Shown here one piece after another: positions 1-10,400 of a stretch of 64,000 bases of DNA. A program made the position numbers and the translations under genes. Source of the DNA: Albula goreensis (taxonomy: Eukaryota > Chordata > Actinopteri > Albuliformes > Albulidae); NCBI GenBank assembly GCA_022829145.1, contig CM040758.1, positions 22,562,575 to 22,626,574 on the forward strand, read 5' to 3'. The notes beneath the pieces were generated by a model, which did not search any database, had not been told where the DNA came from, and saw only the letters and a program-made list of their open reading frames with translations. Numbering within the stretch: position 1 is the stretch's first letter; every line of letters begins with the position of its first letter.

Positions 1-125
1 GCGGTCATTTATCCCCCAAAAATGTTTCAGTTCTGCTGTTTCCAACATGATTAAATATCTGATAAGCAGCACTGCATAGCATTGTGCACAGTCACTCATG
101 CATTCTACACAGCACTCCCTGACCA

Positions 126-139
126 GCGCCCCCTGCTGT
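126..139 (-). promoter_or_regulatory. CTCF-like motif, one mismatch
   Basis: Minus-strand ACAGCAGGGGGCGC differs from the CTCF core CCASYAGRKGGCRS at the first base only. It overlaps the acceptor region of sec24d exon a. Confidence 0.35.
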
Positions 140-145
140 CTGTAG

Positions 146-262
146 GCTGCAGAATGCAATGGCAAGCTGTTCATCTTCCACTCCGCCATGCCTACTGCTG
201 AGGCTCCTGGGAAACTGAAGAACAGGGACGACAGGAAGCTCATCAACACCGACAAAGAGAAG
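146..262 (+). CDS. sec24d: sec24d exon a (trunk domain)
   Basis: 117 nt, phase 0 at both ends, acceptor ctgtctgtag and donor gtgcgt. It encodes [12 protein letters not shown] and [17 protein letters not shown], a highly conserved block of the SEC24 trunk domain. A CTCF-like motif overlaps the acceptor region. Earlier exons of the gene are not in the window. Confidence 0.9.
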
Positions 263-3200
263 GTGCGTCACCGCTGCCCATCCTGAGGAAACAACAACAA
301 CAATCAAAGGTTCCACCTGAAGACATTCAGTCATCTTCAGATACCATCTTTTAGGCAGAGAGATAGACAGACAAGAATACAAATGAAAGGTATACGCAAC
401 GTGAGACCTCTAATTTGCAGTAACAGCAGTGATGTTTAAAGATGGCATGAACCTGTTTGAATTCATGTTATTTTACTCCAGTGGTCTTTAATTCTGGTCT
501 TAGGGGACCACGAATCAGACCCAGATAGCCAGATGAGGTGAGCTAACCATGTACGTGCCTGTTTCAGTTGGTCAGTAAGTGCTGAGTAATTATCTCAATA
601 GTCCACTGCCTTGTTAGGCTTTTTTCTTAACATGAAGTAGCTCAAAGGGCCTGCTGACCCAGAGTAAAAATTCCTGCATCTTTTTTCTGATTAGTTCCTC
701 CTCTAGTCCTACTGGAATATTGCATTTCTTTGGCATTTTTATGTGGGTGTAGAGACTTTGTAAACTGGGTTTACAGTAAGGAATTAAAAAAATGTAATCC
801 ATAAAAGAACCACTGACCACAAGATCCCTTGATCCTTTTAACGTTCTGTGAAACTCATGGTCTGTAAAGTAGCCATGTCGTCAGTTGCTGTGAAAATGAA
901 GATTCTTTGGGCGAACAAGCCAACTAATGACTCAAAAGCCGACCGATATATTATTTTCATATCATTAACATTTTTAAAACCTAATAAATGTGTAAAATAA
1001 TACGGTGAGGTAACTTCAACTTTTATTCGACTAAAGAACCAATGATATACATAGAACTATTTTGTTAAATGCATCATAAGTTTGATATGAATGATAAACA
1101 CTTGTAAAATAAGTCATAAAAACAAAACAGTGATCTCAATAAATAGAAAAGCACACTTGTAAATTTCAATAAATATTGTGCTGCCAATTTCTGAGCCGTA
1201 AATGATGTAATGCAGCATCAGGCCAACAAACAGGTAAAGCAAAAAAATAATCAACAGCTGCTTTTAACCCCGCCAGGATGAGTCCTGACAGTAATCTTAA
1301 AATCTTAGGGGCTAATGTAAAGCACACACATGTTGTATGGACAAGCTGTACAATGATAGTTAATACAGTGCATGGTAACTCCTGTATGAAGCACACATAC
1401 TGTATTGACACGCTGTATAGTGAAGGTAGATACAGTATTTTAAGGATGTCAGGTGTAAAACACATGTATGCTGTATGGATAAGTTGTGTAAGGATAGCTA
1501 AGATACTATAATATCCTCTGAACTCTTATAAAAACATACGCCCACAGACACATGCTGTAAGACTGCGGCAGGGATTGAATCAACATTTGTCCTTAGTTTT
1601 GGCTAACAATGAAATGCATGTGTTTATTTCTATCTTCAAAAAAAAGCAGTTTGATGATTTAAGCACTCATGGAAATGAACTTGCCGAAGCGTTTCTGTAT
1701 AGAGACAGCAGGACTCGCTAATGTCGTTGTTAGAAAAAGATAATGATAAATGTTGATTGAGTCCCAGAGCCCTGTCTCCTGTCTGTCTGCAGACGCTCTT
1801 CCAACCCCTGAAGGGTGTTTACGAGCAGCTGGTGCAGGACTGCATCTCCATCGGCTGCTGTGTGGACCTCTTCCTCTTCCCCAGCCAGTACGTGGATGTG
1901 GCCACCATGGGGTCCGTCTGCCTGCACACAGGGGGCTCCATTTACAAGTACAACAACTTCCAGGTACAGGCGGGGCCAGAGGGACACTAATGGAGTATTT
2001 CAGATAAATATGATCTGATTTATGAATTGCATATAGTGTTAATTATTGGGCCAAACAGGTCTTTTCAAGAATTTGTTTAGTATTTTGTGGTATACTCAGT
2101 AAGTTTGGTCCATCGGCATTAGGCACTATAAACAAAACAAATGACAGCAGGTAGGCAGCATGTATCATAGTAGTCCATGTGTTTATTACCGGTTTTTCAC
2201 ATGCAATCGGTACAAAAATAGCTTATTCTATGATTGATTTAAGAAAATACATACTGCCATGCACAGATAGGCTGAACAGTTATATGGTGTAGACTGTGCT
2301 GCCACCTAGAGGACAAACAGACACTTGCTTTTGTTACAGGTTTCGGTGGATGGGGACCATTTCCTTAGTGACCTGAGGAGAGATGTGGAGAAACCCATTG
2401 GATTTGATGCTATCATGCGAGTTCGGACCAGCACAGGTAATCAGCCTATTACATTGGTACATACAATGCGCTGTACTGGTATCCAGTTGCTGGTTTCTGC
2501 TGTGTTGTAATAATCAAGTGCCTAACTCATTATGTGAGGAATCAACACAAATTGTGCCCAAGGCCTAATTTTGTTGTGTATTTGAACGAGATTACAAAAA
2601 CCTGTAGACAGGAGTTTTATGTCCTGTCATGATGTATCTCAGCAAATCAAGATGGGAAATCCTGCATACAGGAATTAAAAGTCACAGCCTTTTTTCAGTT
2701 AGAAATTAATTTCTTCACAAAGTTCATCAAAAAATACAAACCAGTATCACACCCATAACCATGTGTTAGTTTTTTACAGCATTAGAAAAACAAACAAAAA
2801 ATCAAAGGAAAATTGAGTATTGAAATGACTCTGTCCACATAGACTTCAAAGAGCTGGCTCTAAGTTCACACATGGTAGTAAATTTAATAATGAAATAGTG
2901 TCATTCTTTGTTAGAAGATCAGTTAGGGTTTTCATATTTATTTATTATTTATTTATGTAACCAAACACAAACGTATCATGTGTTTTGTGTTGTGGTTTGT
3001 GCTCTTTATTTAGTTGTAATTTTGTTTAGCTGTTAAAGCTGTCCTTTTCCTTTGCCTTTGCAGGCTTCAGAGCCACAGACTTCTATGGGGCCATTTACAT
3101 GAACAACACGACGGATGTACAGATGGCCGCGGTGGACAGCGACAAAGCCATTGTGGTGGAGTTCAAGCACGATGACACGCTGACCGAGGAGACCGGAGCG

Positions 3201-3484
3201 TTGATACAGGTGCGGTGCTCCTACTCCGAGAGTTTAACCGAGTCACAAGGCTGCACATCTCCTCCTCTGCTACTCTCCATTGTCCAGTCAGCTGCCCCAG
3301 CTTGGCCTCTGCTTATCCACACCTAATACCACTGCTCCAGGGTCGCACTTTGCTGGGTTCAAGCCCTACCCCTAGATGGCACATCTATGAACACAACTAT
3401 TATGGTTTGCAGAAAAAAGATCTGAAAATGGAAGCGCATGTTCAAGGTCACGGAAAACTGCATTACAGTGAACTCACTGTGATT

Positions 3485-3576
<92 letters not shown>

Positions 3577-6500
3577 ACAGTGCGCCTTGCTGTATACAAG
3601 CGTTGGAGGACAGAGGCGTTTGCGGATCCACAACCTGGCCCTGAACTGCAGCTCACAGCTGGCTGACCTGTACAAGAGCTGCGAGACTGACGCACTCATC
3701 AACTTCTTCGCCAAATCCGGTAACGGAGTCTGGCCACGGCTGACCTTTCTCACAAATGCTGTTGTTGTAACTAACCTAAGGAAATATTTATTGAATGACC
3801 TTATTTATGAGATCTTATTACACCAAATAATTGGTGTGACATTCATTTGAAAACCCATAATTGTTAGATACCCCTGTGCATGCAAAGTTCATTTTGCAGT
3901 TTGGTGTGTAACTGTTGCAGCAACATAGCTGTCATGTTCTGCATGTGTGAAGTTGCCACACATAGTTGCCAACTGTGTGAATGATGTCAAATAGTTTTCA
4001 AATAAAGATGAAAGCAATAGCTTTAGGCAATGAAGTGTGTTTCGACAGTGACAACGTGGGTTTGCACAATTAAAGTAGAGCTTTGAATATTTTCCTACAC
4101 TGGTAATGGCACTTTGCTCAGACAATATATAAGGTGTGTTGTGTGAAGTGTGTAACTCGTCCTTCACTTAACGAGTTAGTTTGCCCAAAGCGGACCCTTC
4201 CCTCAAAGGCGTCCGCGCCAGAACGTTACACCAAAGTGTCAGCCGTTGGCTTGGTTTGAGCCTCGCCGACTCGCTCACTCAAACACGTGTTCGCCCCCCT
4301 TCCAGCATACCGTGCTATGGTCAACCAGCCCCTGAAGGCCGTGAGGGAGATCCTGGTCAGCCAGACGGCTCGCATGCTGGCCTGCTACAGGAAGCACTGC
4401 GCCAGCCCGTCCGCCGTCAGCCAGGTCAGATTTAAATACAGCGGTTATTAATATCTGCTTGCTTATTAGCTGCTATAATCCACTGTGATTTCCTCAGCTC
4501 ATATTTTATGATATGAAATAATATATCCCTAGTTGTGAAACAGCTGATAATTTACACCCATATTATACCGTAGTGTGAGCATTTTATTGAAGCTATTCGA
4601 ATTAAGTACGCGTGCGGTTACCTGGATATAGTGGTAATTCTGTAGATCAGTGTGTTATTTCCCAGTATGGGAAGACCAAATGCTCCTGTGCTCAGACAAC
4701 ATTACTCAAGTGACCTTAAAAATCATCCACCATCTATGTCCAACCTGACAGTGACCTCAGTCTGAAAAAGGCAGAAATCATTTTAAAGTGAAGTTTGTAG
4801 GTCAAGGCTCCAGTCATAGATATTATAATATTTTCATACTTGCTTGTTATGTCCTGCCAAACATGTGGCTTTATCAGGATGTGTACACTTAGCTGAGTGC
4901 CTGATTTCATTTTTTTTTAAATCCTTGTTTGGTCCTCATATGAGTGTCTGCAGTAAAGTAGTTATGCCATTATCAGTAAGCGTCCATCCAGCTGTCTGCC
5001 TCTCTGGTTTGCTTTGACAGCGAGGTCCTTATCTCTCTTCCCTTTTTATAGAGTTTTCCTTTTGTGGCTTTTTTAACGTTCCGTGGCCCTGTAAGGCCGG
5101 TTCCCAGAGACGGGCCACACAGGTCCAGACGTCTTAGCCATCATGCCCATAAACAGAGCATTCAGAGTCTGTGTGGGAATACCCAGGCCATTAAATTACA
5201 CTAACAAAGACCTGGTGGCTCTCTCGAGACTCAGGGAAGATACTCAGGTTACACATCACAAGGCAGCTGGCCTCACGTGTGTCATGAACAGTCTGAGCCT
5301 TGTGTTTGCAGGTTTGAGTCCTAAAGTCCTGAAGCAATTCACGGTGCATGGAGCAATTTATATGCGCCCCTTTGCAACACAGAATACTCATATTGATTAA
5401 GCTAAGTTATTGGTCTAAGTTAAATTTATTACAAGTACAATACAGTACATCAGCCCCGCATACATAGGCATAGAATGCAAGCTGTAAACATTGCTTTATT
5501 GTGTAGCAGTAAGTATTGTAAGTGCCTGTGTAATAAAATTCTATGTCCTCCTCTTCATCAGCTGATCCTGCCGGACGCTATGAAGGTGCTCCCTGTGTAC
5601 ATGAACAGTCTGCTGAAAAGCCCGGCCCTGGTCAGCAGCACGGACCTCTCCACGGACGACCGCGCCCTGCAGAGGATGACGGTCACCACCATGGGCGTGG
5701 AGGACACCCAGGTCCTCTTCTACCCCCGGCTCATCCCGCTGGTGAGGACACGGGGGCGCTGGGGTTCGCAGGCTGGGAGGGGGGTTTGGGATGGGGCAGC
5801 AATATTTTGTAATATCTTTTTTTAATCAATGGGCAATGAAGGAGAAAACGTTTTTTATGAGTAAGCTGGGACATACATGTTGTCATTCAGTTGTTGAGTG
5901 TTTCATAAGAAGGGACTACGTTTTGTTGAATTTGCCAATCAAATGGATAAAAGTACACCATATTTTCTATAAATGGGCATTAAGCTAAGTGGCTTCATAG
6001 TTAGCTGTTAGTGATACCTTCCTCACCTCCTGCCCCTCCACCTCCTTCCCCAAACACAGCTCAACATGGAGGCTTTTGGTGAGGGTTTGCCGGCGGCCGT
6101 GCGCTGCTCTGAAGAGCGTCTCTCTGAAGGAGGTCTGTTCCTGCTGGAGAACGGCGCCATCTCTTCCTGTGGCTTGGACAGGCCTGCCCCTCTGAGCTCA
6201 TCCAGAACCTGTTCAACGTTCCCTCCTTTGCCCACATCGGCCCAGATGTGGTGAGACACCGCCCCCTGGTGGCATTGTGTGCTTAATGTCCCAGAACTTT
6301 GGGAAACTGCATCTGGTTCACTTGTAGGAATTTATGTCATGGTTGGCTTTTAAATGAGCTTGTACATCATAACCTCTGCATCCCAAAATGCCAGAACTAC
6401 TGAACTTCCAATCACACCAAGTTTTAACCTGCATGTGTGTCACATACTTGAGAAAACATTAAAGATTTCACTTTTAAACTTACAGTTGATTAGTAACCAA

Positions 6501-7414
6501 AGCCAATCTCCCTAGTTCAATTGCTCAAGGGCCCAACAGTAGCTGGACTGCCAGACCAGTCTCACCTTAGCCACTAGGCTTATGCCCCCAACATTGTTCA
6601 ATTTATATTGACCACTCACATTATAGTTACAAATCAGACAAACAGACAGCTAGGTGATGATAGCACACAAATTAGGCTATGGTTAAATATCTTATATGAA
6701 ACCATGTGTCTGCAAATTAGTCCACTCTGAGGCTGTGGTTCAGACTTGAGAAAATCACAAATACAGTAAAGTGAGTTCAATTTATAGTCTGAACAGTTAT
6801 CTTGGTTATATTGATGTGTTCTTAGCTAAAAATATTGAAGGCTTTTGTTGAACAGTGATTTTGTCACAGTGAGTCCTGCATGAGTGAGTGAGAGTGAGTG
6901 AGTGAGTGAGTGAGTGAGTGAATGAATGAATGAATGAATGACTCTGTCCATCCATCCCACAGAAGTCTTTACCTGAGCTGGATAACCCTCAGTCTAAGAA
7001 GCTCTGGTCCATCATTGAGAGAATCAGGCAACAGAGGTGTCATTCCTTGAAGGTAAAACTGAGAAAATCTAGCAAAAAAACAAGCCTGCCTTCATTCTTC
7101 ACCCTCAAAGTGCAGCATCATGATAAACATGAATGCATTCCACCTGCCTGTCACAGTTTCATTGCCGTATGGTTTTACTTGAATAGCACAATGTTAAAAT
7201 ACGAAATGATTTCGCAAGATAAGCCTAAAGCAGACATAATATGTATGCACACCTTCCTCACGTGTTTTCCCAGCTCGTCATAGTGAAGCAGAAAGACCAG
7301 CAGGAAGTGCTGTTCCGACAGCACTTGGTGGAGGACAAGGGGCTGCATGGAGGCGCGTCTTACATGGACTTCCTGTGCTTTGTCCACCGAGAGATCCGAC
7401 AGCTGCTTTCCTAA
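146..7414 (+). CDS. sec24d: SEC24D-like COPII coat protein, C-terminal part (10 exons, frameshifted)
   Basis: SEC24 is the cargo-binding half of the Sec23/Sec24 inner COPII coat, which packs cargo into vesicles leaving the ER. Ten exons join in phase (146-262, 1793-1963, 2340-2436, 3064-3209, 3581-3719, 4306-4424, 5562-5741, 6060-6250, 6963-7052, 7274-7414), all with GT-AG borders. They give about 463 residues of a roughly 1030-residue family protein; the N-terminal half lies before the window. In order they cover the end of the trunk domain ([11 protein letters not shown]), the beta-sandwich ([19 protein letters not shown]), the helical domain ([35 protein letters not shown]) and the gelsolin-like domain ([32 protein letters not shown]), ending EIRQLLS. 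KYNNFQ, MNNTTDV and [21 protein letters not shown] favour SEC24D over SEC24C. A one-base deficit near 6156 breaks the frame, so the copy is damaged or misread there. Confidence 0.93.
1312..1512. repeat. degenerate tandem repeat, three copies of about 70 bp
   Basis: The string gtaa/atg(a)agcacacat...ctgtatgga(c/t)aag(c/t)tgt recurs near 1318, 1385 and 1454 with substitutions. It lies in the first sec24d intron of the window. Confidence 0.7.
1793..1963 (+). CDS. sec24d: sec24d exon b (trunk domain)
   Basis: 171 nt, 57 codons, phase 0 at both ends; acceptor tctgtctgcag, donor gtacag. It encodes [17 protein letters not shown], then [17 protein letters not shown], then [11 protein letters not shown], the end of the trunk domain fold. 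The string SVCLHTGG replaces the LVPQLTGG that I recall from human SEC24D. Confidence 0.92.
2340..2436 (+). CDS. sec24d: sec24d exon c
   Basis: 97 nt starting in phase 0 and ending one base into a Gly codon; acceptor ttgttacag, donor gtaatc. It encodes [19 protein letters not shown] and MRVRTSTG, the trunk to beta-sandwich junction. Confidence 0.92.
3064..3209 (+). CDS. sec24d: sec24d exon d (beta-sandwich)
   Basis: 146 nt that complete the split Gly codon and end in phase 0; acceptor tttgcag, donor gtgcgg. It encodes [37 protein letters not shown] and [11 protein letters not shown], a core part of the beta-sandwich domain. The wording is much closer to SEC24D than to SEC24C. Confidence 0.93.
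3491..3574. repeat. (GT)42 microsatellite abutting a splice acceptor
   Basis: Perfect 84-nt GT tract, followed only by ccacag before sec24d exon e. On the minus strand it makes Thr/His open frames that are artefacts. Confidence 0.97.
3581..3719 (+). CDS. sec24d: sec24d exon e (beta-sandwich/helical)
   Basis: 139 nt, starts in phase 0 and ends one base into an Ala codon; donor gtaacg. It encodes [20 protein letters not shown] and [20 protein letters not shown]. Its acceptor is unusual: (GT)42 is followed by only ccacag, so there is no normal pyrimidine tract. Confidence 0.93.
4306..4424 (+). CDS. sec24d: sec24d exon f (helical domain)
   Basis: 119 nt; its first two bases finish the split Ala codon and it ends in phase 0. 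Acceptor cccccttccag, donor gtcaga (a weak match). It encodes [20 protein letters not shown] and [20 protein letters not shown], helical-domain sequence. Confidence 0.92.
5562..5741 (+). CDS. sec24d: sec24d exon g (helical domain)
   Basis: 180 nt, 60 codons, phase 0 at both ends; acceptor ctcttcatcag, donor gtgagg. It encodes [20 protein letters not shown], then the acidic [19 protein letters not shown], then FYPRLIPL. Confidence 0.93.
6060..6250 (+). CDS. sec24d: sec24d exon h (gelsolin-like domain), carries a 1-nt frameshift
   Basis: The flanking exons require a multiple of three here, but the exon is 191 nt. The first frame reads [20 protein letters not shown] up to ENG at 6147-6155. The conserved continuation, [20 protein letters not shown] then [11 protein letters not shown], begins at 6158 in another frame, with two bases (6156-6157) where the family has one codon. 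Unrepaired, the last two bases (tg) join the a of the next exon to give TGA, so the end of the gelsolin-like domain would be lost. Acceptor cccaaacacag and donor gtgaga look normal. Confidence 0.9.
6259..6272 (-). promoter_or_regulatory. CTCF-like motif, exact core
   Basis: Minus-strand CCACCAGGGGGCGG fits the core CCASYAGRKGGCRS exactly. It starts 8 nt into the intron after sec24d exon h. Confidence 0.45.
6515..6595 (-). mobile_element. tRNA-derived SINE fragment
   Basis: Read on the minus strand, the end of the segment gives taagcctagtggctaagg, a tRNA A-box-like head. The rest (tgctcaagggcccaacagt on the plus strand) matches wording I recall from common fish SINEs. Truncated, inside a sec24d intron. 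Confidence 0.5.
6881..6940. repeat. (GAGT)n/(GAAT)n tetranucleotide tract
   Basis: About nine GAGT-type units, then five GAAT units, ending 22 nt before the acceptor of sec24d exon i. Confidence 0.92.
6963..7052 (+). CDS. sec24d: sec24d exon i
   Basis: 90 nt, 30 codons, phase 0 at both ends; donor gtaaaa. It encodes [20 protein letters not shown] and [10 protein letters not shown], after the gelsolin-like core. A (GAGT)n/(GAAT)n tract ends 22 nt before the exon. Confidence 0.88.
7274..7414 (+). CDS. sec24d: sec24d terminal exon with stop codon
   Basis: 141 nt, phase 0; acceptor cacgtgttttcccag. It encodes [20 protein letters not shown], then [20 protein letters not shown], then IRQLLS and TAA at 7412-7414. 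This is the conserved C-terminus of SEC24 proteins. Confidence 0.95.
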   Translation, partial: LVIVKQKDQQEVLFRQHLVEDKGLHGGASYMDFLCFVHREIRQLLS

Positions 7415-10400
7415 CCAAATAAGCAATAAGCTGCCCCGCACGACACCTCACAGACCCCAGAACCTGTGTAATGGACAGGGGTTTCATTCGGCACTGCCAG
7501 CATTTGCTGCTGGCAAGTCCCGACTTTAACTTTAGCTGTGGTTTCTTTCTGTTTCTGGAAGCAATATATTTCCTCTATTACATTCCCCTTATCACAGTAT
7601 TGCACTGGTTCTGTGATTAAGCATATCTCCTACCAAACAGTGGTTGTTTGGAGTTATTCTACTCCATATTCGACACCATACCAAATGACTTAATTGGTCC
7701 CTGCCTTCTGGAAACAGGATTTATTTCTGACTCAACACTGATCAGAGATCAGTGATGATTTAATTCAGCAACTAGGAAGGTGAGATTATAGGTTAGACAT
7801 TTGCAATGTAACCTGATCAGGGATCTGAGTTGTTGCAGACAGTGAGTGAGTGAGTGAGTGAGTCAGTGAGTGAGTCAGTGAGTAAGTGGATCAGATAAGT
7901 AGAGCTTCAGTTTGTTAATAGCATTGTTATAATTAACCAAACTGAGCAAGTAATGTCTCAGGATTTACTCAAAACAAGTGGTTTGTGAGGTGTGGTTCTC
8001 ACAGTTGAGTGCTGAGTGCAATGGAAGTCGAGTGCAATGGAAATAGCATTGGATGCCAATTATTTTACAATGAAAGAGGAAGTGATTCAGTAATCACACC
8101 TCTAAGCCTTAATTGTTGATAAAGGCCAATGCTATGTATATTGAAGTAATAGGACCAAGAGACTGAATCAAAATTATAAGTGGACTACAGTTGAATCTTT
8201 ATTGTTGTGCCTGTTGTACAGCTGGTTGAGTTTGATCAAACATTTAAACACCATGCCTGCCAACAACTGTTTTTCTCCCAGGTTTGTTCTTCATTTTTAT
8301 ACAATATCCCAAATTTCTAATGCTGCTTTTCCCCTTTAATTCCTGTGTTTACAAAAAACAATTTGATGAAATATGTCCTTCTGTGTTAGACATGGTTGCC
8401 AGATTGGACAAATCAATCTGAGTGTGTGAATCTCCTTCACACACAACATGCCATACACACTCTCTTCCATTCAGTCTGGCAACCCACTTAATGTTGACAG
8501 GTTTGAAACATTCTGTACATATATATAATTAAAAAAGCAAACACCAACAGGTCGATACATTTCGCTTGGAGGATAAAGCCATTGAGCTTTTTTGGCAAGA
8601 AGCAAATTCAAGACAGTTTGGATTTTAAAATATCTGTAACTTATTAAATAGCACATTCCAATACTAAATTATTATTAAGGTAGTAATATTTCTTACCTTG
8701 ACAGATCTTACATTTTTCCACTTTCGGCTTATCAGAAATCGTGATATATTAGCGTGATTTTGCACAATGGTGGAAGCCAAAAATGTTCTCCACTGTACCA
8801 CATCTTCCCTCTGACAAGACCTAGACCGTAAGTGTGCATTAATGGGCAACACCGATTCACAATTACAAAGGCAAATATTGGCTTGACTCTTTATAAGCAC
8901 AGAAGTTCTTAAACATATTAAAACATGATAACAGATGAAGGATTAAGATTAAAGAAAAGATTTTTCTTGTCAAACTGGATCTGTCTTATCAGTTACTTAT
9001 CCATGTGCACATAAAACAGTGTATAATGTGTCAAAAATACTGTAATTTCATAATGTTGGCCTGTCAGTGTTCTTGAATTTTCCCCTGTAACACTATCACA
9101 TGTACATTTGTTAACTTTGATTCAAACAAAACCTAATGTGTGTTTTGTCAAAAGTGATGTGTTACCTACCACCCACCCTCATAAATTACCTTTATGATGC
9201 AAATATTTAAAATGATTTAAATTATTATACAAATTCATGTGAGATAGAAGGTTTGTATACATGAATCTCAGGTAATGCATGTGTATAACATTTGTCTGGA
9301 TTTGATAAAACTGTTCTTCCAGCAGAATATGGCCAGTAAATACTGCTGTGGAGAACGTTTTTGATTGGACCTTGAGGGAAACTTCAAGGATGTGTGAAAG
9401 TATTGTATAATATATGTATTTTGAAGCATTTATATAACTATTTTTGATTAAACTCATGTTTCAATCAAGCTGTTTTTAGTCTCCTTTACCTGTCCAAATG
9501 ATTATTAATGAAAATTAAGCCATTTATACGTTTTAATTCAGCAGGTAAGACTCAAATTCAAGAAAGAAAACACCAATACTGTGCCTTCCATATCAATTGT
9601 GAGGTCACGTCCACGCTCAAAAATATGAGCAAAACCTTCAACCTGCAGAGGTCACTATTGTCAAGTGCAGCACCTTATTATTAATTCTCAAAGTTCTTAT
9701 ATACTAGCCTCAAAGATTCCATGAATCTGACCCAGCCTGATGCCAGAAATGTTCTGTAACCCACATTTATTACATCATCACCTCTAACAAGCTCAGCACA
9801 CCACATAATTTCTGCCATACTTCAAGTGACTAAGTGAGGATATGATTTCTGGGTTTTGGTATGATTTTTAACTGCATTTTGGGTTCAGCTAACAGTAGAT
9901 TCATAATTTCACCAGTACATCATGAATGTAAATGTATAATAGTAATTGCCAATGCTAAAATATCATTTGTCTCCTGTATTTGATGTTACAGTATTATTAG
10001 ACTTCCTTAGACAAAATCCTCGAGTAATCAGCGGGGGGGAAGGCAGTCTTTCTAACAAGTGGAAGAGGTTGAGTTATTACAAAGCTATATTGTACAGTGC
10101 TTGTGTTAAAGATATTAAATATAACCTTAAAATCACATTTGCTTGTCAAAAACACTCTTAATTATTCTGAACACAGTAATTTTATTTTGCATACTATAAT
10201 GACATGCATTTTTGGACGCAGTATAACCTAAGGAGAGGACTTTTTTGGACTCCCCACCTGTTAATTGGTTGAACCGAGTTTCGTCGGGAGTCTCATTAAG
10301 TCAATCTGAAATGCATTTCCAAACAGTACCAGTTAGGGGTAACAATTGTTATGACAGGCGTGCTTTTTTATCCTGTACTTAGAGCAATGAATGTTCTTTT

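Larger units (their letters stand above)
263..7273 (+). other. sec24d introns
   Basis: The nine introns inside this span are short (103 to about 1530 nt, except the smallest ones around exons c-e). I see no further exon in them. They hold a degenerate three-copy tandem at 1312-1512, the (GT)42 tract at 3491-3574, a tRNA-like SINE fragment near 6515-6595 and a tetranucleotide tract at 6881-6940. Intron length fits a compact fish genome. Confidence 0.75.

Noticed and set aside
3330-3370. gggttcaagccctacc, a B-box-like string in a sec24d intron
   Set aside because: No A-box or tRNA fold upstream; may be a SINE trace or chance.
3359-3753. Minus-strand frames rich in Thr-His repeats and a plus-strand Cys-Val frame
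   Set aside because: They are translations of the (GT)42 microsatellite and adjoining sec24d sequence in wrong frames.
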